Notes: generated by a model not told the origin, from the sequence alone. Shown: positions 28,020 to 36,037, counted from the stretch's first letter. The stretch: DNA of 64,000 bases from Stenotrophomonas lacuserhaii (GCF_014836545.1 NZ_JACSQS010000009.1:1-64000); one strand, 5' to 3'. Numbers and translations: made by a program.

Positions 28020-29036
28020 ATGATCGAAACTTCCACAAATCCGGTTCGGAATACCGCCGTACGCTTGCCCGCCGTGGGCCCGATGGCCGCGCAGGTTCCG
28101 GCGGACGCCGATACCGACGCCGCGCCGGTGCTGCGTTCCCAGGCAGCGGGCTCGGCGATCCTGCAACACCTGCGCCAGCGTGCGCTGGGCACGTTGCCCG
28201 CTGCGGAAGCGGACCAGCACGCGCTGTACCTGCAGGCCCTGCACAAGGATGAAATGTGGGTGGCAAACCAACAGGCCAGCATAGTGCAGGCGCTGGGCAG
28301 CACACCGCTTCCGCGCGCGGCCGATGACGGTGATGCCGACGCAGCGCGGATCGTCGCGCAGATGCGCGAGCTTGCTTCGGGCCTGCTGGCCGAAGCAGCG
28401 GTAGCTGAATCCAACCGGGAATTCTTCGACAGGATCGCCGAGCTGCTGGCCAGGCTGGATACCGAGTGGGTACAGAAGTTCGGCGACGCGCTCGCCGAGT
28501 ACGTCGAGATCTTTGCCAGGATCAACAAGGCCATGCTGCTGCTGTCTGCCGAGGACGCGCTTGGGAAGCCGGACAAGGACGGGGTCGTCAAGGTGAAATT
28601 TGACGCCCTGGTGCAGGCGCTGGCCCAGATCGAGGACGAGCTGAAGCGCAACGGTATCGGCCCGGTTTTTGAATCCAAAGACGAGGCCGAGGCATTCCTC
28701 AAAGAGCTGGGCGGTCTTCATGGATTGACGGTCATCAAGCGCGTTGGTCCTCCTCCACAGCTCGAGACGACCTACCAGGTCGGGGTGGATCCCGCCTTGG
28801 TGACAAGCCTCAAGGAAGTCTTCGAAGGGAAAACCGAGCTTTCCGCAACCGAACTCAGCGCGCTGATGGCCAGCAAGGAAAGCGCACTGGAAGCGTTCAA
28901 TCAGCTCAATCGCGCGTTCCCGGAAAAGTACCAGCAGCTGCTGCGCCTGTGGGACACGCTGCAGAAGGTGCTCAGCAGCAGTATCGAGACGATGAACGAG
29001 GCCAACATGGCGGCCATCAGAAACATTGGCGGATGA
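28020..29036 (+). CDS. sipD: Needle-tip protein, SipD/IpaD/BipD-like
   Basis: At 338 aa it has the size of SipD/IpaD. The C-terminal helix FPEKYQQLLRLWDTLQKVLS resembles the end of BipD and IpaD, which packs into the central coiled coil of tip proteins. An N-terminal helical domain (about 35-150) is also expected from the family. It should form the pentameric tip that senses the host and starts translocon assembly. The ATG at 28020 is chosen over an in-frame Met at 27993, because the residues between them have no family character. Confidence 0.87.
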   Translation: MIETSTNPVRNTAVRLPAVGPMAAQVPADADTDAAPVLRSQAAGSAILQHLRQRALGTLPAAEADQHALYLQALHKDEMWVANQQASIVQALGSTPLPRAADDGDADAARIVAQMRELASGLLAEAAVAESNREFFDRIAELLARLDTEWVQKFGDALAEYVEIFARINKAMLLLSAEDALGKPDKDGVVKVKFDALVQALAQIEDELKRNGIGPVFESKDEAEAFLKELGGLHGLTVIKRVGPPPQLETTYQVGVDPALVTSLKEVFEGKTELSATELSALMASKESALEAFNQLNRAFPEKYQQLLRLWDTLQKVLSSSIETMNEANMAAIRNIGG

Positions 29037-29048
29037 CAGGAGAAGAAC

Positions 29049-30983
29049 ATGCCAACACCTCTGTCAACAGCGGCGACGTCAACGCGCTTTCAGTTCCCGC
29101 ACGTCAAGCCATCGGCTAAGAACAAGACCTTCGTGCCGCAGGATGTAGCCAACTGTGACGGCCCGACAAGGTGGCCGAGCACTGACACGCTCAGCAGCAG
29201 CATCAGCAGCAGCGAAAGTGGTCGCATCGGCCTGGATGACGACGACGTCAACCGGGCGGCCTACCGCGAGCCGCTCGCGCGTTCCAACCCGCTGGACAGC
29301 GCGCCACGTCCGGCAGGTCCATGTGCCGCCCACGTGCTGGCGGTGGGCACATCGCTGGCACCCCTGCTGAATGAGTGGAGCGGCCTGGGCGCAGGCGTGG
29401 CGGCTGCGCGCAGCGCCGCAGGCAGAGGACCGCTGCAGGTCAGCGATCTCTATGCCCCGCAGCAGGTACGCACCGCGTTGTCGCCGCGTGAGACCCATAC
29501 CCGCGCGGTGCTGGGTGCCATGGGGATGCCCGCCGACACCGTCAGCGCCGTCCTGGACGGCGAGCGCAGCGCGGGCGGGCGGGCGATCATGGATGCTTGT
29601 CGTCTGTTGTCCATGCCGGAAGTGCGCGAGCATGAGCAGGTGAAGGCAACCCTGGACCATGCGGTTCGTCGCTACATCAAGAGTGCGGGCGGTGACTACG
29701 CCGGTAGCTACAAGGCACTGGGTGCCCACTCCCACGATGAATACAAGGCGCTTGACGCCTGCATTGAAGACTGTGTCGCCGCGATCGGCCCGCAGCAGGT
29801 GCGTGATCGCCTGCTCAAGGACATGGCACCGGCGATCCTGGATACGATGGCCCGCAAGAATCCGGGCGTCTGCGCGGGTGAACTGCGTGGCAGGCTCGCT
29901 GAGCTGCTGAATGTGCAGGGCTTCTCCGGCTACAAGGCGCTGATGGACGGCGCTATCGGCAGGCAGCTTCTGCACGTTGTCGAGCTGCTGCCCAACTTCA
30001 TCGAATCGGCGGAGAAGGCCGCACGCCCACCGGCCAACGGCCGCGATGCCGATCCGCCAACAGCGGTGCGGCCCGTTGCAGACCCGGTAGACGACGTGGA
30101 GCGCATCCTCAAGGCACTGCAGGGCGTGCTGCCGCCCATCCATATCGGCAACATCGGCAACAACAACGGCAACAACAACGGCAACAACAACGGCTTCCGC
30201 GGCAAGGACTTCGGAAACGCGAAGATCGAGGGGCCGACGATGCCACTGCGGTCCGAGCCTGCGTTCGAACGGCTGGCACCCCGCGAGGAACCACCCGTTG
30301 AACGCCCGGTCGTGCACACCGAACAACGCGCGACCGTCCGTGTCCCCGTGGCTGAAGAAGAACACGACGAGCAGACCACTATCGAGGACACCTTTTCATC
30401 GCCGCCGCCGTCGCCGTCGCCACCGCCACCGCCACCGCCACCGCCTTCCGCACCGCCGGTGCATGGAGGATCCGCGTTGACTCCTCTGGATGCCAAGCTC
30501 AGGGCGGCGCACCAGGGCGTCATCAATGAACTGATGGCGAGGCAGGAAAACGGAGGACCCCGTCTCAAAGCGATCAAAACAGACGCGGCCGCTGCATATC
30601 GCGTAGACATCGACGATGCACGCATCGCAGCGCACAGCATTGAGAGCGACGATAGGTATCGGAACGGTGACGTACCCCTCGTGGAGTACGGGGGCGCGAA
30701 AACCCAATTCCTCAACACGGTCAATCAATACATGAAGGCGCCGATCAAGCCCGGCGCTACTCCGGATTCGACCTTCCTGTTCTACGGCGAAAGCACCCGG
30801 AACAACGTTGCGGGAGCCGTACCCTTGGTCGTTGCGCCGGCAGCGGGAGAGGCTGGTCAGGCATCGTCTGGCGCAGGCACCCCTACGACGCTCGGCCACG
30901 TCAAGATTGCCTGGGATGCGAAGGTGGTACGCGATCGCTTTGGACAAACCATCGCTGAGCCCATCGCGAGTACACCGCAGTGA
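29049..30983 (+). CDS. Putative type III effector with polyproline tract and WH2-like motif (sipA position)
   Basis: This 644-aa protein lies 12 bases after the tip gene and overlaps iacP, the position of sipA in SPI-1. I do not recognise the family of the whole protein. Residues 1-65 are Ser/Thr-rich and suit a secretion signal; about 95-335 are helical; 370-381 are three GNNN units; 451-470 are a polyproline tract (nine Pro in a row at 458-466). Right after it, about 485-510 resemble a WH2 actin-binding motif: amphipathic helix INELMARQENGG, then LKAI matching the LKKV/T element, with one extra residue between. The order polyproline then WH2 is that of known bacterial actin nucleators such as VopF/VopL and RickA. 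An actin-acting effector escorted by the InvB-like chaperone is the leading guess. Confidence 0.6.
   Translation: MPTPLSTAATSTRFQFPHVKPSAKNKTFVPQDVANCDGPTRWPSTDTLSSSISSSESGRIGLDDDDVNRAAYREPLARSNPLDSAPRPAGPCAAHVLAVGTSLAPLLNEWSGLGAGVAAARSAAGRGPLQVSDLYAPQQVRTALSPRETHTRAVLGAMGMPADTVSAVLDGERSAGGRAIMDACRLLSMPEVREHEQVKATLDHAVRRYIKSAGGDYAGSYKALGAHSHDEYKALDACIEDCVAAIGPQQVRDRLLKDMAPAILDTMARKNPGVCAGELRGRLAELLNVQGFSGYKALMDGAIGRQLLHVVELLPNFIESAEKAARPPANGRDADPPTAVRPVADPVDDVERILKALQGVLPPIHIGNIGNNNGNNNGNNNGFRGKDFGNAKIEGPTMPLRSEPAFERLAPREEPPVERPVVHTEQRATVRVPVAEEEHDEQTTIEDTFSSPPPSPSPPPPPPPPPSAPPVHGGSALTPLDAKLRAAHQGVINELMARQENGGPRLKAIKTDAAAAYRVDIDDARIAAHSIESDDRYRNGDVPLVEYGGAKTQFLNTVNQYMKAPIKPGATPDSTFLFYGESTRNNVAGAVPLVVAPAAGEAGQASSGAGTPTTLGHVKIAWDAKVVRDRFGQTIAEPIASTPQ
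30156..30191 (+). repeat. Three 12-bp GNNN-coding repeats in the putative effector
   Basis: GGCAACAACAAC occurs three times without a mismatch and is followed by another GGC. It encodes Gly-Asn-Asn-Asn units between the helical region and the polyproline part of the putative effector. It is probably a flexible linker whose copy number can change without a frameshift. Confidence 0.9.
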
Positions 30984-31213
30984 ATCTGAACCAGCTCATC
31001 TCCCTGGTCATTCCTGCCGCCATCGCGCGGACCATCGCCCCGAGCGACCGGCTCCATGAAGACCTCGGCATGGATTCGCTGGAAGTGGCTGATCTGCTGG
31101 TATGCATCGAAAACCAGCTCGGCGTGGTCATCACTGCGCCGATGTTGGCGCGCATCAGGACAGTGGCCGATCTTGAATCGGCCATTGCACTGGCCACATG
31201 CGGCGTGGAATGA
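30980..31213 (+). CDS. iacP: Acyl carrier protein of type III system, IacP-like
   Basis: This 77-aa four-helix acyl carrier protein has the phosphopantetheine attachment Ser33 in DLGMDSLEV. In Salmonella IacP lies after sipA and supports secretion of some effectors. The start is a GTG inside the stop of the preceding effector gene (GTGA), and the next gene starts in its own stop (ATGA), so all three should be translated together. No holo-ACP synthase is nearby; the housekeeping enzyme would have to load it. Confidence 0.9.
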   Translation: MNLNQLISLVIPAAIARTIAPSDRLHEDLGMDSLEVADLLVCIENQLGVVITAPMLARIRTVADLESAIALATCGVE

Positions 31214-31800
31214 GGCCGTTGCTGGCACTGGCCGTAACGCTCGGCGCCAGCACGGTTGCACACGCGCACAGCGTTCACGCAGGGTTGTCCGCCGACGGCA
31301 GGTTGGTCGTTTCCGCAGCACCCGCTGCGGGGCTTACCCGCTTCGATCCGCATGCGCGGTCGCCACCGCATCGCCTCCCATCGGCAGGGGGGACTGAAAG
31401 CACAGTAAGTGTATTGATTGACCACGCTGCGATGGAGAGCGGCCTCGCCCCCAGTCTGCTGCGGGCGGTGGTGCAGCAGGAGTCCGCGTTCAATCCAGCA
31501 GCCGTCTCGCGTGCCGGGGCTGCTGGCCTGATGCAGCTGATGCCAGGCACCGCGCGGCGTTTCGGCGTGCATGACCGATTTGATCCCGCGCAGAATCTGC
31601 GCGGAGGGGCAGCCTATCTGGCCTGGCTGCTGCGTCACTTCAACCACGACACCGACCTGGCATTGGCCGCTTACAACGCCGGCGAGGGCAGCGTGCATCG
31701 CCATGGCAACCAGATTCCACCCTTTGCCGAAACGCAAGCGTATGTGCGGTCCGTAAGGCGTTACGAGGCGCAGTGGATCAGGAAACTCCGCGCCGAGTAA
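31210..31800 (+). CDS. iagB: Type III-associated lytic transglycosylase, IagB/IpgF-like
   Basis: This 196-aa periplasmic enzyme opens the peptidoglycan for the injectisome. It has a signal peptide (cleavage after about AHA, residue 19), then the SLT domain with catalytic Glu91 in QQESAFNPAAVS, the GLMQLMPGTARRFGV block and the ALAAYNAGEG block. About 45 residues separate the signal peptide from the SLT domain, more than in IagB. The start at 31210 overlaps the iacP stop. Confidence 0.92.
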   Translation: MRPLLALAVTLGASTVAHAHSVHAGLSADGRLVVSAAPAAGLTRFDPHARSPPHRLPSAGGTESTVSVLIDHAAMESGLAPSLLRAVVQQESAFNPAAVSRAGAAGLMQLMPGTARRFGVHDRFDPAQNLRGGAAYLAWLLRHFNHDTDLALAAYNAGEGSVHRHGNQIPPFAETQAYVRSVRRYEAQWIRKLRAE

Positions 31801-31886
31801 TTACAGTTCTTCTGATATCGATCTGCTGCAGCCGCGCGGAGAATAGCCGTCAGCCAACCACGGCACGTCATTATCTGTTGAATCCC

Positions 31887-33071
31887 ATGTCGTATGTTCT
31901 GAAGATCCTGGCCGGGACGTTGAACGGCGTCGAGTACGCCGTAGCAGAGGGTGAAACTGTGTTTCACGTGGGCCCGCAGGACGATCTTGCCAATGGCCGC
32001 GCGGAGCGGCTGCTGGGTGCCAGCGAGGCGGCGTACTTCATACCCGCGGACCCGCCGCCGGCCGCATTCGCCATAAGGTGGACTGCGGACCAGCCCGGCC
32101 TTCAACTGGGCGCGCGTTCGAACGACCAGGCAGCCTGGGCGTGGCGGCCGTTGACGCCGCAGCAGCCAGTGCAGGCCGGCGGCATCCATTTCGCTGTTCG
32201 CGAAGCTTCTGCGGAGTGGTCGACGAATGTACTGAACTTCGTAGCACCTGCATTGCCGGTTGGGTATCCCGTCGATGCAATGAACGCCAATCCGCTGCCC
32301 ATGCGGCGGCGTGGCGCGCTGCTTCTCGGTATCACGGCACTGCTCGCGGTAGCCATGACGGCGGGATGGTTTTACTGGCAGCATCAACCTGAAACACGCG
32401 TGCGCGGCCTGGCTGCCGTGTTGGCGTCTGCTCCCGTGGACTATGCAATCGCCGCGGGCAACGACGGTCGTCTCTATGCTTTCAGTGACAGCCCCGCCGC
32501 GCGTGCCTGGGGCGAGCGTGCCAGTCGCCGTGTGCAACGCCGCACCGATGTGCACCTGCTGCGTCGCCAGGAAGCGCTGCGACTGGAGCAGGTCCTTATC
32601 ACCGCCGGCGTGGAGCTGGTGGTGGTCCGCCTGGATGACCCGGCGCGACCGGAGGTGGTGCTCAGTGGCCAGCTGACAACCGCCCGCAGCGCACGGGTCA
32701 CCACGCTGCTTGCCGCCCAGGCGCCGTATGTCGTGCAGCCGCGGGTATCAAGCATCAGTGACCAGGCACTGCTCGCGCTGGCCCGCCAGGAAATGGCGGT
32801 ACTGGGCATCAGCACGCGAACGGAACCCCGCGGTCAACGGGTCAGCGTGGTCAACGACGTGTTCCTCGACGATGCCGGGCTGAACGCGATGGCAGGCGCT
32901 GCGCGCGCCTTTCACCAACGCTGGGGCGTGCGACGCATCAGCGTTGCCCCGCAGCTGTGGGACGACCTGCTTCAAGGGCGTTCCTACCGCTATTCCCCAG
33001 GGCAGCTGCTGACGGTCGGCAGCGGGCGCTGGGACTACGCCGGCGCCGCCAACCGACATGCCGCGCCTTGA
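31887..33071 (+). CDS. sctD: Type III inner-membrane ring protein SctD (PrgH/MxiG-like)
   Basis: This 394-aa protein is almost the length of PrgH (392). It has an N-terminal cytoplasmic FHA-like domain (LKILAGTLNGVEYAVAEGET onward, residues 1-130), one membrane helix near 150-170 (GALLLGITALLAVAMTAGWFYW), then a periplasmic region with ring-building modules. The start at MSYVLKILAG is preferred over an in-frame Met overlapping iagB, because it aligns with the start of the fold. An 86-bp gap upstream is relatively AT-rich and could hold a weak promoter. Confidence 0.9.
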   Translation: MSYVLKILAGTLNGVEYAVAEGETVFHVGPQDDLANGRAERLLGASEAAYFIPADPPPAAFAIRWTADQPGLQLGARSNDQAAWAWRPLTPQQPVQAGGIHFAVREASAEWSTNVLNFVAPALPVGYPVDAMNANPLPMRRRGALLLGITALLAVAMTAGWFYWQHQPETRVRGLAAVLASAPVDYAIAAGNDGRLYAFSDSPAARAWGERASRRVQRRTDVHLLRRQEALRLEQVLITAGVELVVVRLDDPARPEVVLSGQLTTARSARVTTLLAAQAPYVVQPRVSSISDQALLALARQEMAVLGISTRTEPRGQRVSVVNDVFLDDAGLNAMAGAARAFHQRWGVRRISVAPQLWDDLLQGRSYRYSPGQLLTVGSGRWDYAGAANRHAAP

Positions 33072-33099
33072 TTACACGCTGTAACAACGGAGATAAACC

Positions 33100-33405
33100 A
33101 TGAGCAACACGAACACGCCGGTGGTATCCACCTACGGATGGGGCGACCCGGGTGACGGCGGTGATGCCAGCAACTGGGACGGCTGGATGAGCAATCATTC
33201 CCGATCCTTCAACGCAGGCGTCAATGATCTGAAGGCCCTTCTGGATAAGGCCTTCACTGAACTGGCCGCGAAGCCCAGCAGTCCAGAACTGCTTGCCACG
33301 TACCAGAGCGCGCTTTCCGAATACAACATGTACCGGATGCTGCAGTCCAATTCGACCAAAAGCCTGACCGACCAGAGCAAGTCGGTCATTCGCAACCTGG
33401 CCTGA
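33100..33405 (+). CDS. sctF: Type III needle subunit SctF (PrgI/MxiH/BsaL-like) with N-terminal insertion
   Basis: The C-terminal 65 residues match needle subunits well: LAAKPSSPELLATYQSALSE, NMYRMLQSN and the two-helix hairpin around the Pro turn. The protein has 101 aa, whereas PrgI, MxiH and BsaL have about 80-89. The extra part is a Gly/Asp-rich stretch (GWGDPGDGGDASNWDGW, about residues 13-29) within the N-terminal segment that lies on the outside of assembled needles. The start is supported by a strong GGAG site before ATG 33100. The last residues are RNLA, in place of the usual NFR. Confidence 0.92.
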   Translation: MSNTNTPVVSTYGWGDPGDGGDASNWDGWMSNHSRSFNAGVNDLKALLDKAFTELAAKPSSPELLATYQSALSEYNMYRMLQSNSTKSLTDQSKSVIRNLA

Positions 33406-33456
33406 GTTCATCGGCCTCTGCACCGCAGGGGCCGACTTCCGCCGCAAGGATTTCCC

Positions 33457-33747
33457 ATGATCAGCATTGCCCCCCTTTCCGCTGCCGGGCTTGGTGTCAA
33501 ACCGGTCGACGGTGTGCCCGTTCCGCTTTCAGATCATTTCAATACCGCACTGGCCGAAGCTTACGTGTGGGCCGGGATGGAACGCGCCGACATTCTCGCA
33601 GCGGCCAACAACCCCGCCGTGGCCAGCGACCCTGACAGCATCTACGCACTGCAGCTGCAGCAGGAGGCGTACGTCAAGGCGATCTCGCTCGGCGCGGCGG
33701 TTACCAGCCATATGACCAAGGCCGCTGAAACGCTGCTGAAGAGTTGA
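33457..33747 (+). CDS. sctI: Type III inner rod subunit SctI (PrgJ/MxiI-like)
   Basis: This 96-aa protein between needle and PrgK genes has a loosely structured N-terminus and an amphipathic C-terminal helix (IYALQLQQEAYVKAISLGAA) that packs inside the needle complex. Size and place are those of PrgJ (101 aa). It ends three bases before the PrgK-like gene. Confidence 0.87.
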   Translation: MISIAPLSAAGLGVKPVDGVPVPLSDHFNTALAEAYVWAGMERADILAAANNPAVASDPDSIYALQLQQEAYVKAISLGAAVTSHMTKAAETLLKS

Positions 33748-33750
33748 ACG

Positions 33751-34536
33751 ATGAGCTGCTTTCTCATGCGTCGTGTGACGGTGGTTGCTCTTTGCCTGCT
33801 GCTGGCGGGTTGTGCACGGTCCGAACTGCTGCAATCGCTGGACGAGCGCCAGGCCAACGAGGTGGTGGCTGCGCTGTTGCACCACAATATTCCCGCTGAG
33901 AAACGCCTGCAGGGCAAGGCCGGCTTCGTGGTCCGTGTGAGCGCGGCAGACCTGGCCGAGGCCATCGATCTGGTGCAGTTGAAAGGCCTGCCTTCGACAC
34001 CCCGGATGCAGATCGCCACGCTGTTCCCGGCCGATGCGATGGTCAGCACGCCATTGGCCGAACGTGCGCGTCTATTGTCGGCGATCGAGCAGCGGCTGGA
34101 AGAGTCGTTGACCACGCTGCTTGGCGTGAAGAGCGCACGCGTGCATGTGAGCTACGACGCCGGGCCCACCGAGGGCAGCCTGCAACAGCGCAAGCCACCG
34201 GCCATGCACGTGGCGGCCGTGCTGGCGCATGCGCGCGATATCGACCAGGCCGTCCTGCTGGTCACCGCGAAGCGGTTCCTGCGCAACGCCTTTGTCGATG
34301 TCGCGTATGACAACGTATCGGTCGTACTGACGCCCGCCGCAGAGCCGCGCAGCCTGGCGGTGACCCCGGCGGAGGAATCGACCCCCACCTGGATGCTGTT
34401 GGCCGTGGCGTTGTTGCTGCTGGCACTGGTCGTGGTGGCGACGTGGCTGCTGCGGCGTGGCGACCCGCGTGCTGTCGGCATGCGTGACCGCATCCTGCGC
34501 AGGGGCAGGGCAGCGGACGGGCCCGCCCATGCATGA
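33751..34536 (+). CDS. sctJ: Type III inner-membrane ring lipoprotein SctJ (PrgK/MxiJ-like)
   Basis: This 261-aa lipoprotein has a lipobox LLAGC (Cys21), two ring-building domains (about 25-200, with LLQSLDERQANEVVAALLHH and the VSYDAGPTEG region), and a C-terminal membrane helix (about 212-232). It forms the inner ring with the PrgH-like protein. A second in-frame Met at position 6 would also give a good signal peptide. It overlaps orgA by eight bases. Confidence 0.93.
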   Translation: MSCFLMRRVTVVALCLLLAGCARSELLQSLDERQANEVVAALLHHNIPAEKRLQGKAGFVVRVSAADLAEAIDLVQLKGLPSTPRMQIATLFPADAMVSTPLAERARLLSAIEQRLEESLTTLLGVKSARVHVSYDAGPTEGSLQQRKPPAMHVAAVLAHARDIDQAVLLVTAKRFLRNAFVDVAYDNVSVVLTPAAEPRSLAVTPAEESTPTWMLLAVALLLLALVVVATWLLRRGDPRAVGMRDRILRRGRAADGPAHA

Positions 34537-35071
34537 CCGGCTGCGCATCCTGCACGATCCGATCAGCTACTACCGGCCCTGGTTGGCGCTGGAGCTGCCC
34601 CGCGTGGCGGCCCAGCGTAGTGCCTTGAACCGATGGATCTGCCAGACCCATGGGCTGCCCTCGGCGCCTTTCCACGCCGCCCTCGACCCGTTGGCGGACA
34701 GGGTGATCCGAGGCTGGCGGCGGATGCCGGCAACCGCGTGGTTGATCGCCTGCGCCCGCCACCGCCGGCATGTGCTTGGGGCCCGCTGGCTGGCCAGCCA
34801 GCCGCCGGCGCTGCATGCCTTCCTGCGTCTGGAATGGCCGGAGACATCCGCCTGTTGGCCTGCGCCGCCAGCGCCAGAGATGCTGCTGGCCTGGAGCGGG
34901 CAGCAGCTGCAGCACGGTCTGCGGGGGCACCTGCCGGACTGGCTGCACGCCCGGCTCGCGCTGTGGTTCGCTGGGCTTCCGGTTGTGCCGGCAGCGACCC
35001 TGGATGCTCCGCCTACTTTTGACATGACCTGCTTCCTGAGTGCCTGGAACCATGCTGCAGACCTATCCTGA
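34529..35071 (+). CDS. sctK: Type III sorting-platform adaptor SctK (OrgA-like)
   Basis: This is a 180-aa Trp- and Leu-rich soluble protein in the orgA position; OrgA links the C-ring pods to the inner-membrane ring. It begins MHDRLRILHDPISYYRPW, and the HPLxYxHP-like N-terminus is typical of SctK members. The family is divergent, so the call rests partly on gene order. It overlaps the PrgK-like and OrgB-like genes. Confidence 0.82.
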   Translation: MHDRLRILHDPISYYRPWLALELPRVAAQRSALNRWICQTHGLPSAPFHAALDPLADRVIRGWRRMPATAWLIACARHRRHVLGARWLASQPPALHAFLRLEWPETSACWPAPPAPEMLLAWSGQQLQHGLRGHLPDWLHARLALWFAGLPVVPAATLDAPPTFDMTCFLSAWNHAADLS

Positions 35072-35762
35072 AAGCCTGCTGGCGCGCGCCGTCGACGATG
35101 TCATACAGGCATCCAGCGTCCAACAGGGCATCGATCTCGCCCGCGTGCAGGCGTTCGCCCGACGGCAGATCGCCAAGGAACGCGAACAGGCCCTGCTGGA
35201 TGCGCGTGAACTGCGTGCGACCGCTGCGTTCGAGGGCTACCGCGACGGCGTGTTGTACGCGCTGGGAGCCTTGCAGAACGTCATCGAAGGCATGCAAGAG
35301 CAGCAGGTAGTGCTGGCGGCCGCGGTCCGCGATGAGGTGCAGGCCGTCCTGGGCTCGATGAACACCGCACCGGATGTCGTGGTGGAGCCCATCTGCACCG
35401 CGTTCGCACATCGCATGGCGCAGGCCGGTGCTGACACGCAGGCCGTGCTGCACGTGCCCCGCGAGCAGGAGGCCCTGCTGCAGGCCTTGCGGGACCAGCC
35501 ACGCCTGCAGGCACTCGATGTCCGCCCGGCTGATCGCGAATGCCCGCTGCTTGAACTGGGCCCGCTGGCGTGGGAGCTGGACCTGCAGGGCAGCCTGCTG
35601 CAGGACGTGGAACTCGCCCTGGCCCGGGCGTTGCCCGGTGTGCAGGACCGCCTCAACGCGCTCGCCAGCCAGTACAGCGGCGGCGTGCTGGATGCACTGG
35701 ACTCCGCCGCACAGATACGCGGCTTCGCTCGACTCGGTGACACACAGATGGAGACGCAATGA
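35052..35762 (+). CDS. sctL: Type III ATPase regulator / stator SctL (OrgB-like)
   Basis: This 236-aa protein resembles the SctL/FliH family: an N-terminal helical region rich in Arg/Glu/Ala (ARRQIAKEREQALLDARELR), then a compact C-terminal domain that would bind the ATPase. It lies after orgA and overlaps it by 20 bases. A GTG at 35040 could start it four codons earlier. With SctK, SctQ and SctN it should form the sorting platform. Confidence 0.85.
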   Translation: MLQTYPESLLARAVDDVIQASSVQQGIDLARVQAFARRQIAKEREQALLDARELRATAAFEGYRDGVLYALGALQNVIEGMQEQQVVLAAAVRDEVQAVLGSMNTAPDVVVEPICTAFAHRMAQAGADTQAVLHVPREQEALLQALRDQPRLQALDVRPADRECPLLELGPLAWELDLQGSLLQDVELALARALPGVQDRLNALASQYSGGVLDALDSAAQIRGFARLGDTQMETQ

Positions 35763-36037
35763 ATCCCATAGACCCGTACGCAACATCAATGGCCGCCGGC
35801 CCCCATGAAACAGGCGGCGCAATCGGCTTGGCCGACCGTGTGCTCGCCCAGCGCAGGATGAATGTCCCCACCGAGCCCACTATCAAGTCCACGCAGGACA
35901 ACCTGATACCGCTGCCGGAGCCGGTGAGCCCGATGGATAAACTGGTCAGTGACTGGGCCATGCTGATCTTCAAGGAAATGCTGGTTTTCGGTGAGGAAGA
36001 AGAAACCGGCAATCCTCCGCTCACCATCGACATCTGA
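35759..36037 (+). CDS. Small uncharacterised protein in the orgC position
   Basis: The last gene of the island is 92 aa, overlaps orgB by four bases (ATGA), and has no family I recognise. The N-terminal 55 residues are polar and probably unstructured; about 58-75 could form an amphipathic helix (MDKLVSDWAMLIFKEMLVF), followed by an acidic tail. In SPI-1 the gene here is orgC (150 aa), a secreted factor that promotes needle assembly. Only position and operon structure link this protein to OrgC. Confidence 0.6.
   Translation: MNPIDPYATSMAAGPHETGGAIGLADRVLAQRRMNVPTEPTIKSTQDNLIPLPEPVSPMDKLVSDWAMLIFKEMLVFGEEEETGNPPLTIDI

Noticed and set aside
30399..30458. Polyproline-coding CCG/CCA run as a simple DNA repeat of no meaning
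   Set aside because: It is low-complexity DNA, but codons vary (CCG, CCA, CCT) and the tract sits directly before a WH2-like motif, so it is treated as a protein feature.
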